NCBI GenBank assembly: GCA_002453315.1
Contig: DKGO01000131.1
Location: 1-47,843 of the forward strand
Length of the DNA: 47,843 nt
Source: Caryophanales bacterium UBA6768
Lineage (GTDB): Bacteria > Bacillota > Bacilli > Bacillales_D > Amphibacillaceae
Direction: 5' to 3'
Shown here: piece after piece, positions 27,140-37,692 of the stretch
Layout of the letters: each line of letters opens with the position of its first letter
Numbering within the stretch: position 1 is the stretch's first letter
Made by a program: the position numbers and the translations under genes
Notes under the pieces: model-generated
What the model saw: only the letters and a program-made list of their open reading frames with translations
Databases searched by the model: none
What the model was told of the DNA's origin: nothing

Positions 27140-27692
27140 TCTTGACCTGCTATACGAGGAAAAAGAGGTATTTCATTTCTTTGCCGAACATTTATCATAT
27201 CCGGATGAATATTTATTTGGTCAACAATTGAAATTACCTTTTTCTCCCGCCCATCCCGGGTATGTATCGATTAAAAGATTTTGTCGAAAAATGTCTGAAA
27301 AAAGTTTAGCAGAAATTCAATCCCATTACACAGAAACCTTTGATTTCCAAAAAGATGCGACATTGTTTATGACTTATGTTAAATTTGAAGATTCAAAAGA
27401 ACGTGGACAAATGTTAGCAAGATTGAAAGTGCTCTATGAAATGTTTGGCTTACTAATGCCAAAGGGTGAACTATCTGATTTACTACCATTAATGTGTGAA
27501 TTTATTTATGCTGCTGAATGGCAAGGAGACCGACGGGCACAACAAGGATTCTCATTATTATTAGCAGTACTTGAGGACGGTTCCTATCATTTAATGAATG
27601 CTTTACGGAAATACGAAAGTCCCTATTATCACTTAATTGTAGGCATGAGGGAAGCATTTAAGCAATGCATAATTCGTGAGGAGGTACAATAA
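27132..27692 (+). CDS. narJ: nitrate reductase assembly chaperone (delta subunit)
   Basis: A TorD/NarJ-family chaperone of 186 residues that helps insert the molybdenum cofactor into NarG before membrane assembly; it is not part of the final enzyme. The protein is all-helical and soluble, with the AEHLSYPDEYLFG start and the YVKFEDSKERGQMLARLKVLYEMFGL stretch typical of NarJ. I chose GTG 27132, with GGAGGG 7 nt upstream. The frame continues further up inside narH but has no start signal there. It overlaps narH by 8 nt and ends 1 nt before narI. Confidence 0.93.
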   Translation: MIDLDLLYEEKEVFHFFAEHLSYPDEYLFGQQLKLPFSPAHPGYVSIKRFCRKMSEKSLAEIQSHYTETFDFQKDATLFMTYVKFEDSKERGQMLARLKVLYEMFGLLMPKGELSDLLPLMCEFIYAAEWQGDRRAQQGFSLLLAVLEDGSYHLMNALRKYESPYYHLIVGMREAFKQCIIREEVQ

Positions 27693-27693
27693 G

Positions 27694-28386
27694 ATGATTG
27701 AACAGTTTCTATGGGTTATTTTTCCGTATTTATGTATCGCGGTTTTTATTGTCGGTCATATTTTTCGCTACCGATATGATCAATTTGGCTGGACAGCAAA
27801 ATCGAGTGAATTTATTGAAAAAAAGCAGTTAATGATTGGTAGTTTCCTGTTTCACATCGGGGTTATTCCTGTATTTCTTGGGCATGTTTCTGGTTTGTTA
27901 ATTCCTAAGGAAATAACGAGAGCATTTGGTGTCAGTGATCATTTATATCATTTAGGTGCCGTTTGGATAGGTGGCTTTTTTGGAATAATGACACTTGCTG
28001 GAATGATTATTTTGACATCTCGTAGATTTACGAATAAAACGGTCTTTAAATTATCTTCGATGTCGGATTTAATTGTCAACACATTGTTATTGTTTATTGT
28101 GTTTATTGGATTATATAGTGCCCTTGTAACGAACAATGTCGTTGCTGGATTTGACTATCGTGATAATTTATCCATTTGGTTCCGTTCATTATTTATGTTG
28201 CAACCAAATCCGGGCATTATGGCTGTTGTACCATTAACATTTAAAATTCATACATTTACAGGATTTTTCATCTTTGCTTTATGGCCATTTACCCGTCTTG
28301 TCCACGTATGGAGTGTGCCATTAAATTATACGAGAAGAAGTTACATTTTGTTTAGAAGACATCAAAAACCAAAAAGGGTAAGTTAA
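27694..28386 (+). CDS. narI: respiratory nitrate reductase, gamma subunit (cytochrome b)
   Basis: Membrane cytochrome b that oxidises menaquinol and passes electrons to NarH. It has 230 residues with five hydrophobic helices. Histidines suited as haem b ligands occur in the second helix (FHIGVIPVFLGHV) and the last helix (FKIHTFTGFFIF with ARLVHVW-like TRLVHVW), as in the family. The ATG is preceded by GAGGAGGT. It ends narGHJI proper, and the hemerythrin gene follows after 17 nt, probably on the same mRNA. Confidence 0.95.
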   Translation: MIEQFLWVIFPYLCIAVFIVGHIFRYRYDQFGWTAKSSEFIEKKQLMIGSFLFHIGVIPVFLGHVSGLLIPKEITRAFGVSDHLYHLGAVWIGGFFGIMTLAGMIILTSRRFTNKTVFKLSSMSDLIVNTLLLFIVFIGLYSALVTNNVVAGFDYRDNLSIWFRSLFMLQPNPGIMAVVPLTFKIHTFTGFFIFALWPFTRLVHVWSVPLNYTRRSYILFRRHQKPKRVS

Positions 28387-28403
28387 TTTAGGGGAATTGA
28401 CAA

Positions 28404-28934
28404 ATGCAAAATAATAGTCGATTAACATCATCTTTACCGGCCTTACGGATTATTGAAAATGAACATTATTTGTTAACCCATTTAATGAATGAATGGCATC
28501 CAATTGTGTTAGCTTTTGAACAGGACCAATTCACACAACAAGGGGAAGGGCTCGTCGCAATACAATCGTTACGGCAAAAACTTGTTGAATTTAGCGAGGT
28601 TCTCTCAAAGCATACGTTAAAAGAAGAGAAGTACTTATTCCCCAAGTTAGCGAAATATATTGGAAATGAACAGGGGCCTGTCAAGGCGACAGAAGATGAA
28701 CATGGAGATATTACTATGTACATCGAACACTTTTTACACCATACAGAAGGCGATTTAAGTATGTTAACATTGGAGCAAATGGGTCAACTGGCACAAGATG
28801 CGGGTGAAATCTATGAAGTATTAACTTTTCATTTTGTCAAAGAGGAATCCGTTATTTTTCCAATGGTTGAAGATATTTTATCAAATAACGAACAATATGA
28901 TTTATTTGAAAATTTATATTCACAAATAATTTAA
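28404..28934 (+). CDS. hemerythrin-domain protein
   Basis: A 176-residue soluble protein of the hemerythrin/HHE cation-binding family. The di-iron ligand pattern is visible in four helices: IIENEHYLLTHLMNEWH, SKHTLKEEKYLFPKL, TEDEHGDITMYIEHF and LTFHFVKEESVIFPM. Relatives include YtfE/ScdA-type proteins linked to repair of iron-sulphur clusters after NO or oxidative damage, but the N-terminal cysteine domain of ScdA is absent. Its place between narI and the nitrate transporter suggests protection from, or sensing of, nitrite and NO formed during nitrate respiration. That role is inference; the fold is clear. Confidence 0.85.
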   Translation: MQNNSRLTSSLPALRIIENEHYLLTHLMNEWHPIVLAFEQDQFTQQGEGLVAIQSLRQKLVEFSEVLSKHTLKEEKYLFPKLAKYIGNEQGPVKATEDEHGDITMYIEHFLHHTEGDLSMLTLEQMGQLAQDAGEIYEVLTFHFVKEESVIFPMVEDILSNNEQYDLFENLYSQII

Positions 28935-28955
28935 TAGCAAAGTGAGTGGAAAGTG

Positions 28956-30443
28956 ATGATTAAAAAAATTCAACTACCATTACAGACATCTAATCTCGTT
29001 GTAGGCTTTATGGTATGGGTATTAATCTCATCATTATTACCTTATATTCGTGAGGATATTGCCATTGCTCCAGAAAATATCGCAATTGTCACAGCAATCC
29101 CTGTAGTGCTTGGTTCGATTCTCAGAATCCCACTAGGTTATTATGCGAATGTTATTGGAGCAAGAAATATTTTTCTTATTAGTTTCATTGCATTACTTTT
29201 CCCAGTCTATTATTTAAGTACGGCCACGTCATTTACTAGTTTAATTATTAGTGGCGTTTTTTTAGGTGTCAGTGGAGCAACTTTTTCCATCGGTGTTACT
29301 TCCCTTCCTAAATATTATCCGAAGGAAAAACATGGACTCATTAACGGAATTTATGGGATGGGTAATATCGGTACAGCTATTTCGACATTTGCTGCACCTG
29401 TCATAGCGTTAAAATTTGGCTGGCAATTAACTGTTCAATTTTATATTGGGTTGTTGCTTGTTTTTATTGCTATAAACTTTTTCTTAGGTGATAGACAGGA
29501 AAGTCGCGTGAAACAGCCAATTATGCAACAAATTAAAGGTGTTTATAAAAATGAAAAACTGTGGTTTTTCTCGTTGTTTTATTTCATTACTTTTGGCTCT
29601 TTCGTTGCTTTTACAGTATTTCTCCCAAGTTTTCTCGTTGATTATTATGCATTAGATAAAGTTGATGCTGGGCTAAGAACGGCTGGTTTTATTATTATAG
29701 CGACAGCGGTTCGGCCAATAGGTGGATGGTTAGCTGATAAATTTCAGCCATTATTTATTTTAATGGGAGTATTTACTGGGTTAACCTTTGCTGCCATTAT
29801 TTTAGCCTTTTCTCCCGCTATCGGTTTGTATACGGTAGGGGTGCTGTTAATTGCCTTTACTGCTGGGGTTGGTAATGGGGTCATATTCAAACTCGTCCCT
29901 TTTTATTTTAACAAACAAGCTGGGATTGCTAACGGAATTGTATCGATGATGGGAGGACTAGGAGGCTTTTTTCCACCAATTTTATTGTCGGTTATTTTCT
30001 CCATTACTGGGTCGTATGCAATTGGCTTCATGGCCTTCTCGCAAGTAGCCCTCGTTAGTTTAGTATTAGTGTTATGGTTATATTACATGGATAGGTTATC
30101 ATTATCGAATGAAGTCTTTCAATCGACTGGAAAAGGCATTATCGTTGCAGATAAAAAAGGGAAGATTATTTCCGTCAATCCTGCATTTACTACTTTAACA
30201 GGGTATGAATTAAATGAAGTTATTGGGAAAAATCCTAGTATGTTAAGCTCGGGCAAACAGGATGAGGCATTTTATGAAAAGATGTGGGATACAATTAATG
30301 AAGAGGGTATGTGGCAAGGAGAAGTATGGAACGTACGAAAAAATGGCGAACAATATTTGCAGTTGTTGACAATCAATTCGATTGAAGATGCTTCAGGTGA
30401 CATTGTTCGTTATGTTGGTACATTTAGTGAATTGACCCCTTAG
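28956..30443 (+). CDS. narK: NarK-type nitrate/nitrite transporter with C-terminal PAS domain
   Basis: A 495-residue protein. Residues 1-375 or so form a 12-helix major facilitator domain of the nitrate/nitrite porter type, with GVSGATFSIGVTSLPKYYPKE and FTAGVGNGVIFKLVPFYF as the two nitrate-signature-like glycine-rich helices. From about residue 380 a complete cytoplasmic PAS domain follows: STGKGIIVADKKGKIISVNP, TTLTGYELNEVIGKNPSML and the PAC-like end VRKNGEQYLQLLTINSI. The last segment looks like the PAS part of diguanylate cyclase-type proteins, yet the frame stops right after it. The start is ATG 28956; GTG 28953 is also possible. The function is nitrate uptake or nitrite export; the PAS domain may sense redox state or a ligand. 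Confidence 0.9.
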   Translation: MIKKIQLPLQTSNLVVGFMVWVLISSLLPYIREDIAIAPENIAIVTAIPVVLGSILRIPLGYYANVIGARNIFLISFIALLFPVYYLSTATSFTSLIISGVFLGVSGATFSIGVTSLPKYYPKEKHGLINGIYGMGNIGTAISTFAAPVIALKFGWQLTVQFYIGLLLVFIAINFFLGDRQESRVKQPIMQQIKGVYKNEKLWFFSLFYFITFGSFVAFTVFLPSFLVDYYALDKVDAGLRTAGFIIIATAVRPIGGWLADKFQPLFILMGVFTGLTFAAIILAFSPAIGLYTVGVLLIAFTAGVGNGVIFKLVPFYFNKQAGIANGIVSMMGGLGGFFPPILLSVIFSITGSYAIGFMAFSQVALVSLVLVLWLYYMDRLSLSNEVFQSTGKGIIVADKKGKIISVNPAFTTLTGYELNEVIGKNPSMLSSGKQDEAFYEKMWDTINEEGMWQGEVWNVRKNGEQYLQLLTINSIEDASGDIVRYVGTFSELTP

Positions 30444-30505
30444 TAAGTTAGCAAATAAGAAGAAGTGAAAATTTTTATCATTATTTTGAAGGGTGAAAAA
30501 ATAGA

Positions 30506-31756
30506 TTGAGAAAACCGATTGAAGTGAATAAAGCAATTCAACTTGTTGTTGACTATAGTAAACGAACTGCGACAGAGTCTGTCAATCTTATTAAGGCACA
30601 TGGGAGAATTTTGGCGGAACCAATAGTGGCAAAACATGATGTTCCACCATTTGATCGCTCTGCCTACGATGGCTTTGCAATTCGTGCTGAAGATACAGTT
30701 CAGGCAACAGAGGCAACCCCCGTGGAATTTCGTGTGGTCGGTGAAATTGGTGCTGGTTATTTAGGTGACAAGCCAATCGAAGAAAATGAATCCTATCGTA
30801 TTATGACAGGGGCAATGATTCCTGAAAATGCGGATGCAGTCGTTATGTTAGAAGATACGAAGGAAACGGCTGAAGGTTTTACTTTGACAAAGTCGTTGCA
30901 AACGAATGATAACATTTCCCACCGTGGGGAAGATGCTGGTGTTGGGGAAGAGTTAATTGGGATGGGAAGTGTGATCCATCCGGGGACAATTGCTTTACTT
31001 GCCACCTTTGGATATGCAAAAGTAACTGTGGCAAAGCCACCGTTTGTTAGTATTGTTTCTACTGGAACAGAACTGTTAGACGTGACAGATGAGTTACAAC
31101 CTGGAAAAATACGAAATTCCAATGGTCCGATGTTAATGGCCCAACTGAAAAGAATGGGCATTCCATTTCAATCTCTCGGCATGATGGAAGATGACCTTGA
31201 TGCATGTACACATATCGTTGAAAAAGCATTAAACACATCTGATATCGTCATGACAACCGGTGGTGTTTCTGTCGGGGATTTTGATTATTTACCGGAAATT
31301 TATCGCCGACTCGGTGCTAAGGTTTTATTTAATAAAGTAAGTATGCGTCCAGGAAGTGTTACAACAGTGGCAGTGTTAGATGAGAAATTGTTGTTTGGCT
31401 TATCGGGAAATCCTTCAGCTTGTTTTACTGGATTTGAATTGTTTGCTCGTCCAGCAATATTGACGATGATGGGGTGTAACCAACCCTATTTACCACGGAT
31501 GAAAGCAATGTTAGGGGAAGATTTTCCAAAACAAAATCCATTTACCCGATTTGTTCGTGCTATTTGGTCAATGGAGTCAAACAAGCCAGTTGTCGTCCCA
31601 GCAGGGTTTAATAAATCAAATGCTGTTTCGTCGATTGCCCGTGGAAACGGGATTATCGTACTTCCAAAAGGGTCTCAAGGTTATCTAAAGGGCGATGAAG
31701 TAGATGTTTTATTGTTAGGGCAAGAACAGGGAGTAGAAAATTGGGAGCTCGAATAA
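30506..31756 (+). CDS. moeA: molybdopterin molybdenumtransferase
   Basis: Inserts molybdenum into adenylylated molybdopterin, the last step of molybdenum cofactor synthesis. It has 416 residues, normal for the family. The VPPFDRSAYDGFAIRAED region near residue 48, the PGKIRNSNGPML segment, MTTGGVSVGDFDYL (about 249) and GLSGNPSACF (about 297) mark the MoeA catalytic core. The start is TTG 30506 after GAAGGGTGA. It overlaps mobB by 16 nt. The gene supplies NarG with its cofactor and shares its strand. Confidence 0.95.
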   Translation: MRKPIEVNKAIQLVVDYSKRTATESVNLIKAHGRILAEPIVAKHDVPPFDRSAYDGFAIRAEDTVQATEATPVEFRVVGEIGAGYLGDKPIEENESYRIMTGAMIPENADAVVMLEDTKETAEGFTLTKSLQTNDNISHRGEDAGVGEELIGMGSVIHPGTIALLATFGYAKVTVAKPPFVSIVSTGTELLDVTDELQPGKIRNSNGPMLMAQLKRMGIPFQSLGMMEDDLDACTHIVEKALNTSDIVMTTGGVSVGDFDYLPEIYRRLGAKVLFNKVSMRPGSVTTVAVLDEKLLFGLSGNPSACFTGFELFARPAILTMMGCNQPYLPRMKAMLGEDFPKQNPFTRFVRAIWSMESNKPVVVPAGFNKSNAVSSIARGNGIIVLPKGSQGYLKGDEVDVLLLGQEQGVENWELE

Positions 31757-32247
31757 AAACGTTGCATATTGTAGGATTTAAAAATAGCGGTAAAACAACA
31801 TTAGTGAAGCGATGGATTGCATTATTGAAAAACCAAGGTTTAAACGTCGCCGTGATTAAACATCATGGTCATGGAGCATCATTAGCGATGCCGGATGAAC
31901 ATAAAGATTCGGTGCAATATTTGTTAAGTGGTGCAGATGCCTCACTCGTATCCGGAGGCGGTAAAACTCAATATATAGTAAACAAGCCGTTAAATTTTTC
32001 TCAGTTAATCTATTTGGCAGCTCTAGAAAATCCTGACGTCATTTTAGTAGAAGGGTACAAACAAGAGACTGGTGATAAAGTTGTGTTACTCCGTGATGAC
32101 GATGATTGGGATGAACTCTGTCAATTGTCAGGCATTCAACTTGTTGTCGGTGAATTGAGTGAAAATATTCGTTTCCCAAGCGTTCCATCTCGAACTCACG
32201 GTGCTAGATTAGATGAATGGCTATTAAAATGGATGAAAACAGAATAG
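31741..32247 (+). CDS. mobB: molybdopterin-guanine dinucleotide biosynthesis protein MobB
   Basis: A small GTP-binding protein of 168 residues that assists MobA in forming the guanine dinucleotide cofactor used by NarG. The P-loop is GFKNSGKTTLVKR (about residues 12-24), the family KHHGHGA segment follows at about 40, and DVILVEGYKQE at about 101. The start is TTG 31741, with AGGGAG 7 nt upstream inside the end of moeA. It lies between moeA and mobA. Confidence 0.93.
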   Translation: MGARIKTLHIVGFKNSGKTTLVKRWIALLKNQGLNVAVIKHHGHGASLAMPDEHKDSVQYLLSGADASLVSGGGKTQYIVNKPLNFSQLIYLAALENPDVILVEGYKQETGDKVVLLRDDDDWDELCQLSGIQLVVGELSENIRFPSVPSRTHGARLDEWLLKWMKTE

Positions 32248-32319
32248 TCATCAAAGCAAATTTTGCTGAATAGATTTATTTTATGGGGATATTTTTTAAA
32301 GACAGAAAAGGTCGATAGT

Positions 32320-32937
32320 ATGCAACTGAAAAATAATGATGTAGGCATTGTGTTAGCGGGGGGCATGTCAAGTCGATATGGCTCTCCTAAAGCATTTGAA
32401 CAGTATGGTGGGAAAGCATATTTTACCATTGTTCATGATATTTTGTCATCTGTCTGTTCCCGTGTTATTATCGTTACAAACGAACAATTACAACATAAGT
32501 TTCCCAAAGATTATGAAACTATCGTTGATCTTCCTATGGTGAAAGGAAAAGGACCTTTAGCAGGGATTTATACGGTGATGTCACATGTTAACGCTGAACG
32601 GTATGTTGTCCTTCCCTGTGATATGCCGCTTATCACAACTGATGTCATTTGCTATCTCATCCAACATTATCAACCACTTATCACAGTAGCCACAGAGCAT
32701 AAAACGATTCACCCACTCGTATCAATTTGGAGCAAAGATGTGAAAGAACAGCTTTTTCATTCGTTACAAACGAATCAATTAATGATGAAAAAAGTGTTAG
32801 AAACAATAAAGACACATTATTTACCTGTCGATCATCTGTCCAGGAATCGACCAGTTTTAATGAATGTAAATACACGTGAAAATGTAAAGGAGTTGAGAAA
32901 ATGGACCCAATCGTCGATGTCCTCGGAAGGCCAATAA
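32320..32937 (+). CDS. mobA: molybdenum cofactor guanylyltransferase
   Basis: Transfers GMP from GTP to molybdopterin to form MGD. It has 205 residues from ATG 32320, which follows AAAAGG; a longer upstream frame lacks a ribosome site. The nucleotidyltransferase signature is [16 protein letters not shown] near residue 10, and the metal-binding segment is LPCDMPLI at about 94. The C-terminal end overlaps moaA by 37 nt, a larger overlap than its neighbours show. Confidence 0.93.
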   Translation: MQLKNNDVGIVLAGGMSSRYGSPKAFEQYGGKAYFTIVHDILSSVCSRVIIVTNEQLQHKFPKDYETIVDLPMVKGKGPLAGIYTVMSHVNAERYVVLPCDMPLITTDVICYLIQHYQPLITVATEHKTIHPLVSIWSKDVKEQLFHSLQTNQLMMKKVLETIKTHYLPVDHLSRNRPVLMNVNTRENVKELRKWTQSSMSSEGQ

Positions 32938-33911
32938 GGGATTTACGAATTTCAGTGACAGATCGCTGTAATTTTCGCTGTACATATTGTATGCCGAAGG
33001 AGATTTTTGGGGATGATTATCAATTTTTACCAAAGGAAGCATTGTTAAGTTTTGAAGAAATCGAACGATTAGCGACCATTTTTGCTACTTTGGGAGTAAA
33101 AAAGCTCCGTCTTACCGGGGGCGAGCCGTTATTACGTAAAGATTTGCCCTATTTAATAAAGAAATTACACGATATAAATGGGATTGAAGATATCGGCCTT
33201 ACAACAAATGCCGTCATGTTAGGGGCTTTAGCTGACAAATTATATGATTCAGGATTAAGGCGGCTGAATATTAGCCTAGATGCTCTCGATCCATTTGTTT
33301 TCGGGGAAATGAACGGACGGGGAACAAATCCACAAATTGTCCTACGTAATATTGAATTTGCAAAAGAAATAGGCTTTCATTTGAAAGTAAACATGGTCGT
33401 ACAAAAGGATGTTAATGAACATGAAATTTTACCGATGGCCATGCATTTTAAGGAACGAGGGATTACCTTACGATTCATTGAATTTATGGATGTTGGTAAT
33501 GATAATGCGTGGAGTTTTGCCAAAGTTGTCACGAAAAAGCAAATGTTAAATCTGTTACAATCAGAATTTGAACTTGAGCCTATTGATGCTGATTATTTTG
33601 GGGAAGTGGCGCAACGATATCGTTACAAAGACAATGGTGTAGAAGTTGGTTTTATTACGTCAGTGTCAGAATCTTTTTGTTCTTCATGTACGCGAGCACG
33701 ATTGTCATCTGACGGTAAACTATACACTTGTTTATTTGCTTCCGACGGCTTTGATATAAAAGAATTACTACGTTCAGGAAAAACCGACAAGGAAGTAACC
33801 GAGGCAATCAGTAACGTTTGGCAAAAACGAGCAGACCGTTATTCAGATGAACGGACAGAAGAAACCGCAAAAAAACGCAAAAAAATAAACATGAGTTATA
33901 TCGGTGGGTAG
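32901..33911 (+). CDS. moaA: GTP 3',8-cyclase MoaA (molybdenum cofactor synthesis)
   Basis: A radical SAM enzyme of 336 residues that starts molybdopterin synthesis from GTP. The SAM cluster motif is CNFRCTYC (about residues 23-30), followed by the MPKE segment. The second cluster near the C-terminus is formed by [18 protein letters not shown]. The protein ends in Gly-Gly, required by MoaA enzymes for activity. The ATG follows AAAGGAG. Its stop codon abuts the glpK region with no terminator. moaB, moaC, moaD and moaE are not in the window. Confidence 0.97.
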   Translation: MDPIVDVLGRPIRDLRISVTDRCNFRCTYCMPKEIFGDDYQFLPKEALLSFEEIERLATIFATLGVKKLRLTGGEPLLRKDLPYLIKKLHDINGIEDIGLTTNAVMLGALADKLYDSGLRRLNISLDALDPFVFGEMNGRGTNPQIVLRNIEFAKEIGFHLKVNMVVQKDVNEHEILPMAMHFKERGITLRFIEFMDVGNDNAWSFAKVVTKKQMLNLLQSEFELEPIDADYFGEVAQRYRYKDNGVEVGFITSVSESFCSSCTRARLSSDGKLYTCLFASDGFDIKELLRSGKTDKEVTEAISNVWQKRADRYSDERTEETAKKRKKINMSYIGG

Positions 33912-35444
<1,533 letters not shown>

Positions 35445-35453
35445 GGAATAAAA

Positions 35454-36002
35454 ATGGAATTACCAACTGGAGTAATACCAGCAGTAAGAAAAATGAAGGA
35501 TTTTGAATATTCTTTGAAATTGAAAAATAAATGGATTATCCTCCTAGACACTAGACTAAGCCAGTTGAAAAGTATGGTAGATTATGCTAGGAGGTCTAAC
35601 AAAAAAGTGTTAATTCATGTTGACTTAATCCACGGTCTCAAAACAAATGAATTTGGAATGGAATTTTTGTATGAGTATGTAAATCCTGATGGAATTTTAA
35701 CAACTAGGGGAAATATGATAACTTATGCTAGAAAAAAGGGAGTATTATCAATTCAAAGAATGTTTCTAATTGATAGGGGGGCAGTAGAACAAAATTTACA
35801 ATTAATCAATAGATTTAAACCAGATTGTATAGAAGTATTACCAGGACTTTTACCCTCGATGATACAGGATATAAGATTACATACAAAAATCCCTATTATT
35901 GCTGGTGGCTTAATTGAAAACAAGGAACAGGTCGAAAGTGTAATAAAGGCGGGTGCAATTGGAATATCAACTTCTAGTAGGGAGGTTTGGGGTGAAATTT
36001 AA
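35454..36002 (+). CDS. glpP: glycerol operon antiterminator GlpP
   Basis: An RNA-binding antiterminator of 182 residues that, with glycerol-3-phosphate, lets RNA polymerase pass leader terminators of glp genes. It closely follows B. subtilis GlpP: VDLIHGLKTNEFGMEFL, PDGILTTRGNMITYARKKG, IQRMFLIDRGA and CIEVLPGLLPSMIQDIR, ending with GGLIENKEQVESVIKAGAIG, a TIM-barrel-like phosphate site. GAGGAA precedes the ATG. No terminator follows glpP. Likely targets are the two leaders at 36139-36298 and 40659-40763. Confidence 0.93.
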   Translation: MELPTGVIPAVRKMKDFEYSLKLKNKWIILLDTRLSQLKSMVDYARRSNKKVLIHVDLIHGLKTNEFGMEFLYEYVNPDGILTTRGNMITYARKKGVLSIQRMFLIDRGAVEQNLQLINRFKPDCIEVLPGLLPSMIQDIRLHTKIPIIAGGLIENKEQVESVIKAGAIGISTSSREVWGEI

Positions 36003-36103
36003 AAAAGTCTGAAGGGACTAGGCCCCACCAATTTTAAATTAAATAAATGTATAAATGTTTTAAAAATTGAAAATTGAAATTTTTTGAATTTTTGAAAATC
36101 ACA

Positions 36104-36132
36104 TTGACAAATAAACATACCTATGCTACCAT
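36104..36132 (+). promoter_or_regulatory. sigma-A promoter of the FAD oxidoreductase-TRAP operon
   Basis: A perfect -35 box TTGACA (36104-36109) is followed after 17 bp by TACCAT (36127-36132), which carries an extended TG one base upstream. Transcription would start near 36139, opening a leader of about 160 nt. Confidence 0.8.
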
Positions 36133-36138
36133 CCTATT

Positions 36139-36298
36139 TACAAGTTAATATTTTTTAAGTGATGGAGGAATGGAGATCCCACATTTACCTTGTTTATAAA
36201 TAAGCTGAGGTATTTGTTTGTGGATCTTTTTATTTTTCTGATAACAATTCGCCTAACTTTAGAATCTTATAACAATTTATAAAAAGGAGAGGAAAGTG
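36139..36298 (+). promoter_or_regulatory. leader with conditional terminator, probable GlpP antitermination target
   Basis: The leader contains TGGAGGAATGGAG (36163-36175), whose last two bases enter the 5' arm of a terminator: AGATCCCACA (36174-36183) pairs with TGTGGATCT (36219-36227, one bulge), with inner TACCT/AGGTA pairing, and TTTTTATTTTT follows. Full-length transcription must pass this terminator. The same 13-nt motif, with one change, lies before the glpD terminator. In B. subtilis GlpP antiterminates at glp leaders; that this motif is the GlpP site is inference. Confidence 0.7.
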
Positions 36299-37660
36299 AT
36301 GAGAAGAGAAAAGTTAGATAACTATGATGTTATTGTTGTTGGGGGTGGCCCCGGGGGAATACCAGCTGCAATTTCATCATCGAGAGCGGGAATGAAGACC
36401 CTGTTAGTTGAAAGAAACTCTTTTCTTGGTGGAGTAGCATCAACGGGATTGCCGATTTTGGCTTTTTATGATAGAACGGGTTCACAAGTTGTTGGGGGAA
36501 TTGGTGATGACCTTATAAAAAGGCTAACAAAAATAGGAGGAAGTTTTGGAGGGCATTTGCCTTGTCCCTTACACAATTCATTCACTCCTGTAAATGGCTT
36601 TTCCTTCAGACATGTCGCTGCAGAAATGTGTAAGGAGGCTGGTGTAGATCTCTTGTTTTCAACAGAAATTAAGGATGTTTTTGTTGAAGATGGAAAAGTG
36701 ACTGGTGTTGAATTGTTTTCTAGAAGTGTCGTTTATGATGTGAATTGTAAAGTCCTAATTGATGCCACTGGAGACGGGACAGCAGCATACTTAGCGGGGG
36801 CAATGTATGAAAAAGGAAATGAGGAAGGGCAAATTCAGCCTGTATCCCTAGTGTTTAGCGTTGGTAATGTAAATGTTGAAGAATTATTAAATTATATTAA
36901 AGAGAATCCTGAAACTTTTGAAACCCCAGATACATATGGAGAAGGGATGGAATACACTTTAGACTACTTCTTAAATACAGATTCATTCTATTTTACGGGG
37001 TTTGGAGAATTTATTGAAGAGGCTAAACGGAATGGTGATTTTGATGTGCCAAGAGATCGAGTAATATTTGCAAAGCAACCGAATAAGAACGAAATTGTCA
37101 TCAATGCAACAAGAATGATAAATGTTGATCCAACAGACCCGGTAAGCTTAAGTGAGGCAGAAATAGAAGGGCATAGACAAGTACAAAATTTAGTGAAATT
37201 CTTTCAAAAATATTGTCCGGGCTTTCAAGAATGCTTTTTAGCAAATACAGCCTCTGGTACTTATGCGAGAGAAAGTAGAAGGATTACAGGTATTAAAACG
37301 ATAACAAAGGAAAATATAGATAAACTATTAGTACCCGAAGATAGTGTGGCATTAGCCGGATATAACATTGATATTCATCAGGTAGGAAGTGGATTACACT
37401 TTTTACCCGCGAAACATGCAATTGGTATACCCTATGGCTGTTTAGTTTCTAAAAATATCGAAGGCTTGTTAACAAGTGGCAGATGTATTTCAGTAGAACC
37501 ATTCCCTTTTGGTCTTACACGAGCCATGGCAACATGTATGGCAATTGGTGAAGCAACAGGTGCCGCTGCAGCAATGGGAATAAAGGAGGGTGATTTACTG
37601 TCAGAAATAGACGTAAGTAAGTTAAGAGCCAACTTAATTGAAAATGGCGCAATTTTATAA
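36299..37660 (+). CDS. FAD-dependent oxidoreductase (FAD_oxidored type), substrate unknown
   Basis: A 453-residue flavoprotein. The Rossmann FAD motif VVGGGPGGIPAAISSSRAG is at about residues 13-31, followed by LLVERNSFLGG, the pattern of the FAD_oxidored group related to fumarate reductase-like and thiazole-type flavoenzymes. ATGDGTAAYLAGA (about 160) is the second FAD contact, and GRCISVEPFPFGLTRAMATC near the C-terminus closes the site. There is no signal peptide, so it acts in the cytosol. AAAGGAGAGG precedes ATG 36299; GTG 36296 is an alternative. It heads an operon with a TRAP transporter between glpP and glpD, so it may oxidise the imported compound. Confidence 0.8.
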   Translation: MRREKLDNYDVIVVGGGPGGIPAAISSSRAGMKTLLVERNSFLGGVASTGLPILAFYDRTGSQVVGGIGDDLIKRLTKIGGSFGGHLPCPLHNSFTPVNGFSFRHVAAEMCKEAGVDLLFSTEIKDVFVEDGKVTGVELFSRSVVYDVNCKVLIDATGDGTAAYLAGAMYEKGNEEGQIQPVSLVFSVGNVNVEELLNYIKENPETFETPDTYGEGMEYTLDYFLNTDSFYFTGFGEFIEEAKRNGDFDVPRDRVIFAKQPNKNEIVINATRMINVDPTDPVSLSEAEIEGHRQVQNLVKFFQKYCPGFQECFLANTASGTYARESRRITGIKTITKENIDKLLVPEDSVALAGYNIDIHQVGSGLHFLPAKHAIGIPYGCLVSKNIEGLLTSGRCISVEPFPFGLTRAMATCMAIGEATGAAAAMGIKEGDLLSEIDVSKLRANLIENGAIL

Positions 37661-37692
37661 CTATAAGATAATAAAATTTTAGGAGGAAAACA

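Noticed and set aside
36003..36030. Short GTC/GAC hairpin after glpP as a terminator
   Set aside because: The stem is only four base pairs and has no T-run, so it is not a credible terminator.
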